From Lichina pygmaea (lineage: Eukaryota; Ascomycota; Lichinomycetes; Lichinales; Lichinaceae): a DNA stretch of 64,000 nt. Below are positions 12,001 to 24,500 of the stretch, one piece after another. The position numbers were made by a program, and so were the translations under genes. Positions within the stretch are counted from its first letter, which is position 1. Each line of letters opens with the position of its first letter. The notes under the pieces are model-generated. The model searched no databases. It was not told where the DNA came from and saw only the letters and a program-made list of their open reading frames with translations. The DNA lies in contig OY730174.1 of assembly GCA_963422465.1 (NCBI GenBank), positions 620,001-684,000 of the forward strand, given 5' to 3'.

Positions 12001-13950
12001 AACAGGTCTGAGCTGTGTTGTTAGTGCAGTTCCTAAATGTGAGTACTCCTGTCTTCCAGTTAACAACTGGGTTGTGCTTCTTTAGCCAAGGTATCCCCAA
12101 ATAGATATCCTGAGTGGCCAACTTGACAATATCAAGGTGGATCCTTTCGGCATAGTGTCCAGTAACTATTTCCATTGGCTGCGTCTCATGGCAGACTAGC
12201 TCTGTCTGTCCATTTGCCATCGCGAGCTGATAGGGCTGCTGCTTGTGTCTCCTTCCAGTGCTGAGGGTATTGTAAAGTTGTCTTGAGATGTAGTTTCCAC
12301 TGGCTCCAGAGTCAACAAGTGTGTATGTCTGTACTGGCGTGTTGGTGTGTAGTGACACAGGTAATCGCAGGTGCTTTGCGTTGCTAGGGGTCATGTTGTT
12401 GAGCTCCCGATGTCGCCCCTTGACAAGGGAGTTCAGTCTTTTCCTGATCGAAGTGTCTTACCACTGACTGGGTAATGAGTCCAGCCATTCCTATCAGTTC
12501 TGAGGAATCTGTTCATGAATTTGTCTTGCTGATGCTTGTCACATCCAGGCTTGAGGCAGTACTGCCAATTGTCAACGTAGCAGTTGTAGTTGTTGCCTTG
12601 CTGTAGGAACATGAGGTGTTTGTGCCAATCATGTGTGTGCCCGGGGAATGTGGTGTGTTGGTGTTTGTCCCAAAGATGGATCTCACACGCATCCTTCTCG
12701 CAATTGACCTAATGCTTGTGGCAGGTGGTGTGGTAGGGTGAATGTTCTCCATACCTTTGTAGTTGTTTGTGGTAGGTGCAGTAGTGCTTTGTGCAAAACC
12801 TCCACTGTAGTTCGCTGTGCTGTAGATTTTGTGGGTCCATGCTGTAAGCATAGCTTCCTTGTGGTATTTCTCCTTTGATAGACGTGGGTTTGTCTCAGTC
12901 CCTATCAGAGGTGGTTAAGGGCTCCTGTCCCTTGTCCTGACCTGTCTGTTCTGGTAGATCCTTGCCTCCTGATGTTGCCAGTTGGTGGGCTGCTTCCAAT
13001 GTCTGATCGTAGTTGTCCTATTGTTTGAGGGATAGCTGAGCCTCTCCTGGTGGGTCTTCTGGCTTGATGACATTCCAGTCTCTGTCAAGTGTATTAAGTT
13101 GCTGTCAGTGCACCTTGTTCTTTGAACGATAGTCTTTCGCCATGTGGCTTAGCTTGCCACAGGCATAGCACTTCAGTGCTTTCCCTTTTTTGTTGTTCCT
13201 TCCCTTCGTGAACTTTCTCTTGTGGTGGACTGCATCCAGTTCTATGAGTGCATAGCCATATGGGTCTTGTGGCAGTGCCTTGTTAGGCAGCTTGTAGTGG
13301 TTGCTCACATGCCATGCGGGGTGGCTGTATCCTCCGTCATGGTGTTTCTCCATCACTCGCTTGAATAGCTTGTTATTGATGTTGATTGCTTGTGTGATGA
13401 GTTCATCCAGTGTGTTGACTGCTTGTCTGTCAAAGGTGATTTCATCCTTCACATTTTCCTTGAGTCCACGTCAGTACATGACTATCAGGGTGTTGTTGTC
13501 CCAGTCAGTCAGTACTGAGTATTGTTTGAACTGCGTGGTGTACTCTGCGGCTGAGCGTTGTTGTTTGATGTGCTGGATTATTCGTATAGCCACTTTGTCT
13601 TTGTTAGATAGTCCAAGGATCCTTTTGATCTTGTCCTTGAATCATGTCCATTTTGTCATCTATTCTGTTGTGCCATCGTGGTCTCTGTTTCCTGAGAGAT
13701 GTTTGTTGACGTAGGGCTTGATCCATCAATAAGCATTGCCTCTCATGTAAGTGGTTGCGAAGAGGAGCCACTTCTCCTTAGGCAGCTTTGTCTCTGGTTG
13801 GAATTGAAAGTAGACTTGGAGTTGCATGAGCCAGTCGTTGATCTTGTTCCTTTCACTGTAGAACAGGTCTGGCTTGGTGACGCTAATCTTTCCATCTGGG
13901 AAGTTGGGGTTGGTTGCTCCTGAGGTACTCATCCTTGAGGGTCTTCAAAG

Positions 13951-14494
13951 TGTTGCAGTCTGTACTGTACTGTCCTATCCGAGTATAGGATTAGGGCGAG
14001 AGGTGGAAGGCAGGTTGGTTCTCGCAGGAGAGGAGTGTCAAGGAGTGTGAAGGGGTTTGGTGGAATGTGGTGGTGGTGACACCTGATCAACAATTTTGTA
14101 CAAAAGGATTGTATTGAAGTAGATCTAGTTGTCTGGATCACAACATGAGTTGAAGATGATTGTTCCATAGAGGAACTATCGCTGGACTATATAGTGCCCA
14201 GTTTGTGAGCAGAGTGAGCTCTGCTCACTTTGCTCACTTTTCATGCACGCTGTGGTGAGCTGGGTGAGCTCTGCTCACTTTGCTCACTTTTCATGCACGC
14301 TGCGGCGAGCTGGGTGAGCTCTGCTCACTTTGCTCACTTGTTCGTGCATATGCATGCTGCAGCGAGCACCCCCTGGTTTGTCTCGCTGGTCACGTGACTG
14401 GTTCCTGTGTCACGCTGTCTGGTACTTCTGTCCAGTATCCTGTCTGCTGCTTTCTGTGAGTATATAAAGACTGTGTTCCTCCTGGGTCGTAACA
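13951..14494 (-). repeat. 5' LTR of B2
   Basis: 544 bases, TGTTGCAGTCTG to GGTCGTAACA in window orientation; the dyad array is at about 14204-14345. Confidence 0.93.
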
Positions 14495-16470
14495 ACATGC
14501 TGGAAACTGGAGTACTTCTCTGAAAGATTTAAGAGTGCAAAAACAGTCTGCTTGAGGAAACCTGGCAAGAGAACCTACAATCAAGCTAAAGCCTGGCACC
14601 CTATAGCTCTGCTAAACACAACAGGCAAGCTGATAGAAGCTATTGCTGCAGCCAGACTAAGCAAGATAGCAGAAGAAGCTGGACTATTGCCAGATATCCA
14701 GATGGGCTTTAGGAAAGGAAAATCCACAGAAGCAGCACTTTTCCTTCTAACCTCCCAAGTGGAAAAAGTCTGGAAGGAAGGCATGGTTGCATCCCTACTC
14801 TCACTGGATATCTCAGGAGCCTATGACAGAGTTCTCCCCAAGATACTACAGCAAATTCTGAAAAGAAAAGGAATACCTGCCTGGCTAGCTTCCTGGATCT
14901 ACTCCTTCTGTGATAAGCGCTCTACCACTCTTGTCTTTGATGATTCTGAGTCTTGTTCAATTCCTATTCATTGTGGAGTTTCTCAAGGTTCTCTATTATC
15001 CTCTATTCTTTTTCTATTCTACATTTCTGAATTGCATGAGACTGTGCATACTCTCTCTTCTGGTGTATCTGCCCTGGGGTTTGCAGATGATACAAATCTG
15101 CTTGCTTTTAGTCACTCCTTGAAAAGTAACCTTCTGAAGTTAAAGAACACACACCTCAAATGTCTATCATGGGCTGCAAGACATGGAATAGTCTTCTCTC
15201 CTGAGAAATATGAAATACTTCATTTTTCCAGAAGAAGATCAGACAATCTTCAGCTCAAGCTCAGACTGGGGAATGTGATTCTCAAACTAAAAGAAGAAGT
15301 GCGAGTACTTGGAGTGTACCTAGATGCAAAGCTCCACTGGCACAAACACCAGAGGATTATTCTTCAAAAAGCACAGAAAGCACTCTCTTCTCTTTCTAGA
15401 ACTTCCTATTCTACTTGGGGCTTTCCAGTTCACACATCACATCTGGTGTACACTGCTATACTGAGATCTCTACTGAGCTATGCAGTGGGGATCTGGTTTA
15501 ACCCTCTAAGAAAATCCTCCAATATCTCTTCTCTTGTTTCATTTCAAAACAGATGCCTAAGACTTATTGGGGGTGTCTTCAAAGCCACTCCTTCTTTTCT
15601 ATTAGAGAGTGAGCTTTTTCTTCTACCTCTAGACCTATACTTTAAATTTCGCACTGCCTGTTTTCTTTCTTCTATTCAAAACTCCCCTCTCAAATACTTT
15701 CTTGACAGTATCTTTTCCACTATTTCCAGCTATACCTCTCTCTTGAAGAAACCTTTAAAGAAATCCTCAACTATCTCTCCTAAGTGGAAATTCACTTGGT
15801 TAAGTCAAATAACTACTAACCAGGCTAGTTCAAAGAAAGAACTACAAAAGCTCTTTACTAAAGAGTGGGAAGACTAATAGGAAGAGAAGAAAAGAAGAAG
15901 CTATCCAGACTGGCAGACTTTCTGTCAAAAGCCACACAAAAACAATCTGAAGCTCTACAAAAAGTTACAGAAAGCTGAGGCAAGTCTGCTACTGCAAATC
16001 AGGACTGGAAGAATTAGTCTGGCAAGTTTTCTTTTCAGAGCTGGAGTTCCTGACTTCTCTACCCCACTATGTGTGTGTGGCCAAGCAGAAGAAACTGCAA
16101 AACATATCACCTCTTCATGCTCTCTTTATTCAAGACAAAGACAACAAGTCTCTTTTAATCCCCAAGACTTCACCACTATTATTTCAAACCCAGAGCTACT
16201 ACAGAAGTTCTTGTACTGGTTTATGTCTTTGAAAAGACTAAACCAGTTTAATCTAGCTTTCAAACTCCACTATTCCCAATCCAATACCTAGATTCTCTTC
16301 TCTTACCAGAAACTTCAAGATTCCTTTTGTTACATTCCCTAGTCACACCCTGCCTTCAGTTTTTATCTCTTCAAAGGTTTTCTGAAAGAGTTCACTATTA
16401 GCTAGAAGATCTGCATGGCTGTAAAGCTACTACCAGTGTAAGAATCAAATAAAAATAAATAAAAAAAAAT
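14495..16470 (+). mobile_element. LINE L1, main part
   Basis: Continues the LINE interrupted at 8068. An open frame at 14552-15877 covers the reverse transcriptase (SLDISGAYDRV near residue 88, FADD near 178) and the thumb region. It then meets two adjacent stop codons near 15876-15880 where L7 has Gln and Trp codons. The C-terminal zinc motif (CVCGQAEETAKH) is at about 16068-16110. The 3' UTR ends CCAGTGTAAGAATCAAAT and an A/T-rich tail runs to 16470. Inserted into gypsy D1. The 5' end lies left of the window. Confidence 0.92.
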
Positions 16471-19400
16471 TCTTCAAAGGCATAGACAATTGCCAGCAAC
16501 TCTTTGTTGTAGATCTTGTAGTTGCATTCTGCCAGCAGGTGGTGGTGTGACAAGAAGGCAACAGGGTGTAGAACTCCTTCATGATCTGGCTGTGACAGGA
16601 CAGCACCAGAGATATAGTCAGAAGTGTCTGTCTTAACAACACACTCCTTCTCCAGATCAAAGTGCTGCAGGATAGGTGCAGTACTGAACACCTTCTTGAT
16701 ACTTTCAAACAAGCACTGCTCTGGGGTTTTCCACTTGAAGGCAACATTCTTCTTGGTCAGAGCTGTGAGCAGGGATGCAAGCTTGACAAAGTCTTTGATG
16801 AACTGGCGGTAGAAGTTTGCAAAGGCAATAAAGCTCTGCACTTCCTTGAGACTGGCAGAAGACTTCCACTTGATAGTGTCAGTCTTGGCTGGGTCCATGC
16901 TCACAGATCTGGGTCAGCTGTCTTCAGTGGCAGACTGAATGATAAGGCCAAGGTACTTGACTTGATACACTTCAAAGTTGCACTTGGAGATGTCAACTTG
17001 CAGACTTGTGTCTTGTAGTCAACTGAGAACAAGCTTGATGTACTTCTGGTGTTCCTTGAGTGTCTGACTGTAGACAAGGATGTCATCCACATAGGCAGTG
17101 CCAAAGACATCAAGGATGTCAGGTCCCAAAACATTATTGATGTAGTTCTGGAACATGCTTGGAGTATTGGCAAGACCAAAGGGCATGACAAGGTATTCGT
17201 AGAGGCCTGAGCGTGTGCGGAACACAGTCTTCTATTCTTCACCTTCCTTCATCTGGATATAGTTGAAGGCACCAACAATGTCAAGCTTGGTGTACTACAC
17301 AGCTTTGCAAAGCTGGTCTAACATCTCCTGGATCAGTGGCAGGGGGTAACAGTTCTTGATAGTGATAGTGTTGAGTGCTCTGTAGTCTACACAGAAACAC
17401 AATCCACCTTCTGGCTTCTTGACAAAGAGGACTGGTGCAGCAGCAGGTGATGAAGATGCTTGAATAAAGCCCTTGTTCAGGTTCTCTGTCAGGTACTTCT
17501 TGAGAACTTCAAGTTCTTCTCTGCTTATACTGTACAGAGGTCCAGAGGGTGCCTGGGTTCCTGGTTCCATCTTGATCTTGTGGTCAACTCCTGGGTGTAG
17601 AGAAGGAAGCTTGTCAGTGTCATCCTTGCTGAAGACATCCAGGAACTTGTGGTACTGAGCAGAGAGAAGTGTGGCAGGATCTACACACTTCTTTGACTTC
17701 AACACCTGCTCAATATCTCTCAGAGAAACACTGAACACCTGGTGATCTGGCGTGGCAGCAAGGAGAGAAAATACAGCAGTATTGATGGGGATTGGTGTGG
17801 CAGAAAAGAGCTTGGGATCCTGAGACTTTTCAGCAGACATCTTGGCTTCAAGATCCAAAGAGATTGGATAGCTATTGTTTGACTTGAGGCATGCAGATCA
17901 GCAGTGATCTGACTTGAACATGATTGAGGTGTTTGTCCAATCAATGTGTGGCCTGTGCTTCTGGAGCTATAGTATCCCCAGAATCACATCATAGTGAAGA
18001 CCAGGAGACACAAAGAGAGAGACTTCTTCCTGGTGCACACTATATGCTGTGGTTATGATTGTCTTAGCAAGATGCATGGTTTGTGACATCTTGCCATCAA
18101 ATAATCACAATGTGTGTGGGTAGAGGAGAGGTTCTTGGTGAAGAGATTACACAAAGGAAGCACTAATGCAGCCAAATGCTGAACAGCCAGAGTTAATAAG
18201 AGTATTGCACTTGAATTTCCTATCTAGGATACAAGGAAGAAACAAGCACTTACTGTCTAATTGCTGGTCTGGAGACAGATAGCCAACATAGAGATCCTTT
18301 TCATGTTCTTGGGTGTGACAATAACCAAGGACTACTTGTTTTCTGACTCTGGAGTAGTCTCAACAGTGGCAGACTTGGTGGTGGTTGTGGTGGTGGCAAC
18401 AACAGGCATGCTTTTCACTGGACAGAAGGTTGAGACATAACCTTGGTTCCCACAGTAGAAGTAGAGGCCTTTGCTTCAGTGACATTCTCACTCTTTTGGT
18501 GTCAGCTTAGAGCAGCTGAGATCCATGGTAGGACTTGGTGGCTGTAGCGTGAAGACTGGCTTGATGAACTCTGGACACAGAACTGAAGCTCCTGACTGTG
18601 GAACTGAGGCTTGGGTGGGAGGTGCTTGATGTAGACAGCAAGAGTTGGCAGAAGTAGTACGCAACTGGTTGTCCTGCAGCTGGCATTTTTCAACAAGCTT
18701 CTGATAGCTGATGTCCTTGAGGTTGATGCTGACAAACTGCTTGGCAAGCTCTTCAGAGACAGTGCATCAAAGATGGCACTTCAAGACCTTGTTGTTGAAA
18801 CCTGTGTGTGAAGTATACTGATTGAACTCTGTGAAGAACTCAGCAAAGGAATAGTTGGCCTGACACAAGGTGATAAGCTTCCTCTGAGCTAGGAACTCTG
18901 GGTCTGGGTCAGAGAAGGCATTCCAGAGATCTTAGACAATATTGTGCCAGTCAATATACTGGCCAGCCGTGATCTTAGCTGAGATGTAGGACTGCGCAGT
19001 GCCAGTTGTGCATGAAAAGACATACATAATCCGTGATGTTTCCGTGGGGTACCAGTCAGTGTTGAATGTCATCTTGAGTGATAGTGACATGATGAAGCTC
19101 TCAAGCTTCTCATGTGTGATTTCTGTGTTTCCTCTATCACCACTGAAGATCTCTGAGTCAGCAGTATATTCAGACTTGGACTTGGGAGTGGTGTTGATAG
19201 CTTGAATTTACATAAACTCTGCAAACATGTTGTGAAGGAACTTGTTATTTCCAGCAACTGGTATAGCTTGGTCTGGTTGTTGAGACATAACAAGGACATG
19301 AACATAGCTTGGTGAAGTGTGTTATGGTTGGGTTGGTCTTTTGTAGTGTGACAAGACAATAGTAGAGCAGAACTCAAGCCTAACTGATTCAGTGACCTTG

Positions 19401-19619
19401 ACCTGACTTGGCTTGAGACTCAAGACTTGGATTGATGTACAAGATGAAAGACAAGGAAGGAAAAAAGAAAAGAAGAAGAGAAGAAGCTGGGGAAGCAGGA
19501 GAAGTTCTTATAGACAGAGGATCAGGCAACAGTGGAGCAAGCAGGCAACAGTGCAGATGGGACTTCCCAGCAAGGTGTGTGACTTGTGCCAGATATGCAA
19601 CTAGGCCAGAACTGTGACA
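16471..19619 (-). mobile_element. Gypsy chromovirus fossil D1 (family D), interrupted by L1
   Basis: Reading leftwards: 5' LTR 19347-19619, gag about 18500-19350, protease about 17870-18100, reverse transcriptase about 17019-17858 (YVDD box near 17085), RNase H down to 16471, where LINE L1 cuts it. Closest relative is D2 (33301-38617). Broken, with several interruptions. It lies in LINE L2 and encloses everything to its left, so it is among the oldest insertions. Confidence 0.9.
19347..19619 (-). repeat. 5' LTR of D1 (273 bases)
   Basis: TGTGACAAG to CTGTGACA. Near-identical to the D2 LTRs. No tandem dyad array is visible, unlike families A, B and C. Confidence 0.9.
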
Positions 19620-19753
19620 TTCACCACTATTATTTCAAACCCAGAGCTTCTACAGAAGTTTCTGTACTGGTTTATATCTTTGAAAAAACTAAACTAGCTT
19701 AACCTGGCTTTCAAACTCCACTATTCCCAATCTAATACCTAGATCCTTTTTCT
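19620..19753 (+). mobile_element. 3' end fragment of LINE L2
   Basis: Matches the last codons of LINE ORF2 and the start of its 3' UTR (compare 40601-40730). Joined directly to diverged LINE Lb at about 19754, so a deletion or recombination has occurred here. Confidence 0.8.
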
Positions 19754-20016
19754 AGTGATACTTCAACCAGAAGAAGAAGTGCGCATCTTGGGACTTTACT
19801 TTGATTCAAAACTTGTCTGGAAAAAACACCAAAAAATCATGTCACAGAAAGCTTCCAAATATTTCTCAGCTTTATCCAGAACAACCTACTCTACTTGGGG
19901 ACTACCAGTCCTAACAGCACGTCATGTCTACACTGCTATACTAAGATCTCTTCTTAGTTATGCAGTAGGAGTCTGGTTCAATCCCCAAAAGAAACTCTCT
20001 AATATTATTTCATTAG
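19754..20016 (+). mobile_element. Diverged LINE Lb, left part
   Basis: Reads as the part of the LINE downstream of the reverse transcriptase core (motifs EEVRILGLYFDSKL and TYSTWGLPVLTARHVYTA) but with many differences from L1-L7, so it is a separate subfamily. The right part is 40891-41067. The two flank the X1/LINE insertion with a near-identical duplication (TTATTTCATT near 20005-20014; ATATTTTATT at 40891-40900). Confidence 0.75.
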
Positions 20017-20981
20017 GCCTGCAATGACTCGAACCTCCACGTGGTGCAGGCTGGGAACCTCGGGGCAGTCGATGGCGGGTGGCTTCCCAGACTGCTTGTA
20101 GTCGCTGCACTGAGAGCTAATTGAGTCAACAGTCGAGCTGCTGGTGTTGCGGAGTGACGGGCCACCGGAGGTGTTGCGCAGGCACCCTGGACACCCCCGT
20201 GAAACAGCTACAGCAGAACAGAGGACTGCGACCAAGCTTGGGAGATGAAAACCACCTGACAGACAACTACCGTGTACACTACAGCCTGAAGCCAGCCCCA
20301 CAGCTGGTGGATGTGAAGTCTAGGTGTCTGATAGAGCACCTCTGGAGTAGTCGAGAGGAGTTCTCGTCACGTCACCCTCCTAGCAGAGTCTCCAGCTAAC
20401 GTGTGAGGATCTGCTAGGGGGGGAGTGGTCTTGGCACTGCGGTGTTGTTAATCAAACACAGACCACCTGTTAAAGAAGGAGAGTGGTTGTACAAGGAGAC
20501 ATCACCACTCCAGTGCCTAAGAGCTGTGTGATAGCCAAAGTGCTGGCTTGATGGTTTTGCCTAAGGCCTTGCCACAAAGTCTCTTCGTACAATCCACAAT
20601 CTGGGGCCAGGGGACTGGGTTATCCAGTGGGCCAACAGGTGCAACCGGGGCCCCACAGTTGACAGTGGACCAAGGAGAACTCCTCCCTACTTGGTTAGTG
20701 GGCTGGAAAGGCAGCCCTGCAGGTGCTGGCACGGCCTGCAGGGTCTGTAATGTCTGCGAGGCATGGTCGGCCTTTGTACGAGAGATCTGCGAAGATAACA
20801 TGAAACAGTTAACAACTGCGAGGTGTGGCATATAATGGCAGTGACGGAGGTAGGGCCTGGGCCTACTACAAGACTGTCTATATGGCCTGAGAGGACAGAT
20901 GCGTATGCCGGTTCGTACAGAGTGCAGGCTTAGGCTGCAAACAACAAGCTCAGGGAGCAAACTACAGTTGGAGTGTAGACT
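20017..20981 (+). mobile_element. Element X copy 1, left part
   Basis: Matches X2 (47855-48978, minus) along its whole length. Together with 27412-27568 it is about 1.12 kb and begins GCCTGCAA in both copies. A short frame is shared by the copies (motif QLVDVKSR near 20312-20335), followed by a G-rich tract (20417-20424). I recognise no protein family or RNA. Its 3' end is fused to LINE sequence (see 27569). It resembles WEIRD of Magnaporthe MINE elements in size and layout. Interrupted by B3 at 20982. Confidence 0.75.
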
Positions 20982-21138
20982 TGTTACGACCCAGGAGGAA
21001 CACAGTCTTTATATACTCACAGAAAGCAGCAGACAGGATACTGGACAGAAGTACCAGACAGTGTGACACGGGAACTGGTCACGTGACCGGCGAGACAAAC
21101 CAGGGGGTGCTTGCCGCAGCATGCATATGCACGAACAA

Positions 21139-21276
21139 GTGAGCAAAGTGAGCAGAGCTTACCCAGCTCACCGCAGCGTGCATGAAAAGTGAGCAAAGTG
21201 AGCAGAGCTCACCCAGCTCACTGCAGTGTGCATGAAAAGTGAGCAAAGTGAGCAGAGCTCACTCTGCTCATGAACT
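21139..21276. repeat. U3 tandem dyad array of family B (50-base unit)
   Basis: Units start at 21139, 21189 and 21239 (exact 50-base period). Each holds two GTGAGC hexamers followed by two inverted GCTCAC hexamers, all separated by three bases. This gives a symmetric four-half-site block. The same array is in every family B LTR (for example about 7647-7790, 8322-8465, 14204-14345, 27024-27160). Confidence 0.88.
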
Positions 21277-21282
21277 GGGCAC

Positions 21283-21326
21283 TATATAGCCAGGTGATAG
21301 TTCCCCTATGGAACAATCGTCTTCAA
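21283..21326 (+). promoter_or_regulatory. Family B TATA box and mRNA 5' end segment
   Basis: TATATAG at 21283-21289. GTCTTCAA at 21319-21326 lies 36 bases from the TATA start, so it should fall at the very 5' end of the transcript. Confidence 0.55.
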
Positions 21327-21528
21327 CTCATGTTGTGATCCAGACAACTAGATCTACTTCAATACAATCCTTTTGTACGAAGCTGTTGATCAGGTGTCAC
21401 CACCACCATGTTCCACCAAAACCCCTTCACACTCCTTGACACTCCTCTCCTGTGAGAACCAATCTGCCTTCCACCTCTTGCCCTAATCCTATACTCGGAT
21501 AGGACAGTACAGTACAGACTGCAACACT

Positions 21529-21536
21529 TTGAAGAC
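21529..21536 (+). promoter_or_regulatory. Candidate self-priming site of B3
   Basis: TTGAAGAC, two bases after the 5' LTR, is the perfect complement of GTCTTCAA in R. No match to a tRNA 3' end is seen here. Self-priming of this kind is known for Tf1/sushi chromoviruses. Confidence 0.5.
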
Positions 21537-24500
21537 CCTCAAGGATGAGTACCTCAGGAGCAACCAACCCCAACTTCCCAGATGGAAAGATTAGCGTCGC
21601 CAAGCCAGACCTGTTCTACAGCAAAAGGAACAAGGTTGACGACTGGCTCATGCAACTCCAAGTCTACTTTCAATTCCAACCAGAGACAAAGCTGCCTAAG
21701 GAGAAGTGGCCCCTCTTCGCAACCACTTACATGAGAGGTAACACTTATTGATGGATCAAGCCCTACGTCAACAAACATCTCTCAGGAAACAGAGACCACG
21801 ATGGCACAACAGAATAGATGATGAAATAGATACAATTCAAGGACAAGATCAAAAGAATCCTTGGACTATCTAACAAAGACAAAGTGGCTATACGAATGAT
21901 CCAGCACATCAAACAACAACACTCAGCCACAGAGTACACCACGCAGTTCAAACAATACTCAGTACTGACTGACTGGGATGACAACACCCTGATGGTCATG
22001 TACTGATGTGGACTCAAGGAAAATGTGAAGGATGAGATCACCTTCGATGGATGAGCAGTCAACACACTGGACAAACTCATCGCACAAGCAATCAACATCA
22101 ATGACAAGCTATTCAAGCAAGCGATAGAGAAATACCACAACAGAGGATACAGCCACCCTGCATGGCATGTGAGCAACCACTACAAGCCGCCTAACAAGGC
22201 ACCGCCACATGACCCATATAGCTATGCACCCATGGAACTGGATGCAGTCCACCACAAGGGAAGGTTCACAAAGGGAAGGAACAACAAAAAGGGGAAAGCA
22301 CTGAAGTGCTATGCCTGTGGCAAGTTAGGCCACATGGTGAAAGACTGTTGTTCAAAGAACAAGGTGCACCAACAGCAACTTAATACGCTCGATGGAGACT
22401 GGAATGTCATCAAGCCAGAGGACCCACCAGGAGAGGCTCAGCTATCCCTCAAACAATAGGACAACTACAATCAGACATTGGAAGCAGCCCACCAACTGGC
22501 AATATCAGGAGGCAAGGACCTACCAGAACAGACAGGTCAGGACAAGGGACAGGAGCTCTTAACCACCTCTGATGGGGACCAAGACAAACCCACGTCTATC
22601 AAAGAAGAAATACCACAAGGAAGCTATGCTTACAGCATGGACCCACAAAATCTACAGCACAGCGAACTACAGTGGAGGTTTTGCACAAAGCACTACTGCA
22701 CCTACCACAAACAACTACGAAGGTACAGAGGACATTCACCCTACCACGCCACCTGCCACAAACATTGGGTCAATTGCGAGAAGGATGCGTGTGAGATCCA
22801 TCTTTGGGACAAACACCAACACACCGTATTCCCTGGGCACACACATGATTGGCATGAACATCTTATGTTCCTACAGTAAGGCAACAACTACAACTGCTAC
22901 GTTGACAATTGGCAGTACTGCCTCAAGCCTGAATGTGACAAGCATCAGCAAGACAAATTCATGAACAGATTCCTCAGAACTGATGGGAGTGGCTGGACCC
23001 ATTGCCCAGTCAGTGGAAAGACACTTCAATCAGGAAAAGACTGAACTCTCTTGTCAAGGGGCAACATCAGAAGCTCAACAACATGATCTCTAGCAACGCA
23101 AAGCACTGCGATTGCCTGTGTCACTACACGCCAACACGCCAGTACGGACATACGCACTTGTGGACTCTGGAGCCAGTGGAAACTACATCTCAAGACAACT
23201 TTATGATACCCTCAGCACTGGAAGGAGACACAAGCAGCAGCCCTATCAGCTCGCAATAGCAAATGGACAGACAGAGCTAGTCTGCCATGAGACACAGCCA
23301 ATAGAAATAGTTACCAGACACCATGCTGAAAGGATCCACCTTGATATTGTCAAGTTGGCCACTCAGGATATCTATTTGGGGATGCCTTGGCTAAAGAAGT
23401 ACAACCCAGTTGTTAACTGGAAGACAGGAGTACTCACATTTAGGAACTGCACTAACAACACAGCTTGGACCTGTTACCAGCCGCAGAAGGCATGGACAGA
23501 TGAGGGAAGGAGTCCTCAGTGGAACCTCACCAACAGAAAGGACAACTCTCAAGAGAAGAGGTCTGCCTCAACAGGCACATCCTGGAACCAGGTGGCCAAA
23601 CAGTCAGAGATGAAGAGAGAGAAAGTTGTTAACCCTCTGGAGATCCCTGAAGAGTACTGACCTGGGTATGATAACCTCTTTCAGGAAGAGACAACAACAG
23701 CAGTGTTGCCTAAGCACTAACCTTGGGATCATGAGATCAAGTTGCAACCAGGGACAGAGCCAGGATTTGGACCAATTTACCAGTTATCAGAGAAAGAGCT
23801 CCAAGTACTTCGCAAGTACCTGGAGGAAAACCTGAAAAAGGGTTTCATTCAAGAATCTCAATCACCAGCAGGATACCTGATACTATTTGCACCAAAGAAA
23901 GACAGAAGTCTTCAACTTTGTGTGGATTACAGGAAACTCAACAACATTACCATCAAGAACTGATATCTGTTGCCAAATGCGAACGAATTGCAAGACAGGA
24001 TCAGCCAAGCTACAATCTTTACCAAGCTGGACTTGAAAGGAGCATACAACCTGATACACATGAAAGAAGGAGAAGAATGGAAGACAGCCTTCAGAACCTG
24101 ATACAGACACTACAAGTATCTGGTTATACTATTCAGACTCATGAACATACCAGCAACATGTCAAGCATTGATCAACAACATTATCAGAGCACACCTAGAC
24201 CAAACAGCTATTGCCTACCTGGATGACATTCTTGTCTACTCGAACACACAACAGGAACATACCAAACATGTGAAGGATGTTCTATGATACCTACAAGAGG
24301 TAGGGCTCAAGCTCAACCTGAAGAAATGTGAGTTCAACAAACTGGAAGTTGAATTCCTCAGATACATCATAGGGATCGAAGGGATCAAGATTGACCCTGA
24401 GAAAATCAAAGTGATTCAGCAATAGCCAACACTGACATCAGTTAAGGAAGTACAAGCCTTCCTAGGATTTGCCAACTTCAACTGACAGTTTATAAAGAAC

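Larger units (their letters stand above)
8069..14494 (-). mobile_element. Gypsy chromovirus fossil B2, both LTRs present
   Basis: 6426 bases with a 544-base LTR at each end and a 5-base target duplication ACATG, inserted in LINE L1. Reading leftwards: 5' LTR 13951-14494; gag from about 13932 with a CCHC knuckle near 13140-13180 (motif CYACGKLSHMAKD); protease about 12050-12394 (VDSGASGNYIS); reverse transcriptase about 11000-11770; RNase H about 10480-10870; integrase about 9660-10220; chromodomain about 9120-9240. An opposite-strand frame (8690-9060) and the 3' LTR 8069-8612 follow. Structurally whole but broken, with many interruptions, mostly transitions. Confidence 0.95.
20982..21526 (+). 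repeat. 5' LTR of B3 (545 bases)
   Basis: TGTTACGACCC to ACTGCAACA, with dyad array 21139-21276 and TATATAG at 21283-21289. Confidence 0.94.

Noticed and set aside
13301-13923. Plus-strand open frames across the gag region of B2
   Set aside because: Mirror frames of the minus-strand gag; they lack the cysteine pattern and position of the real antisense frame.
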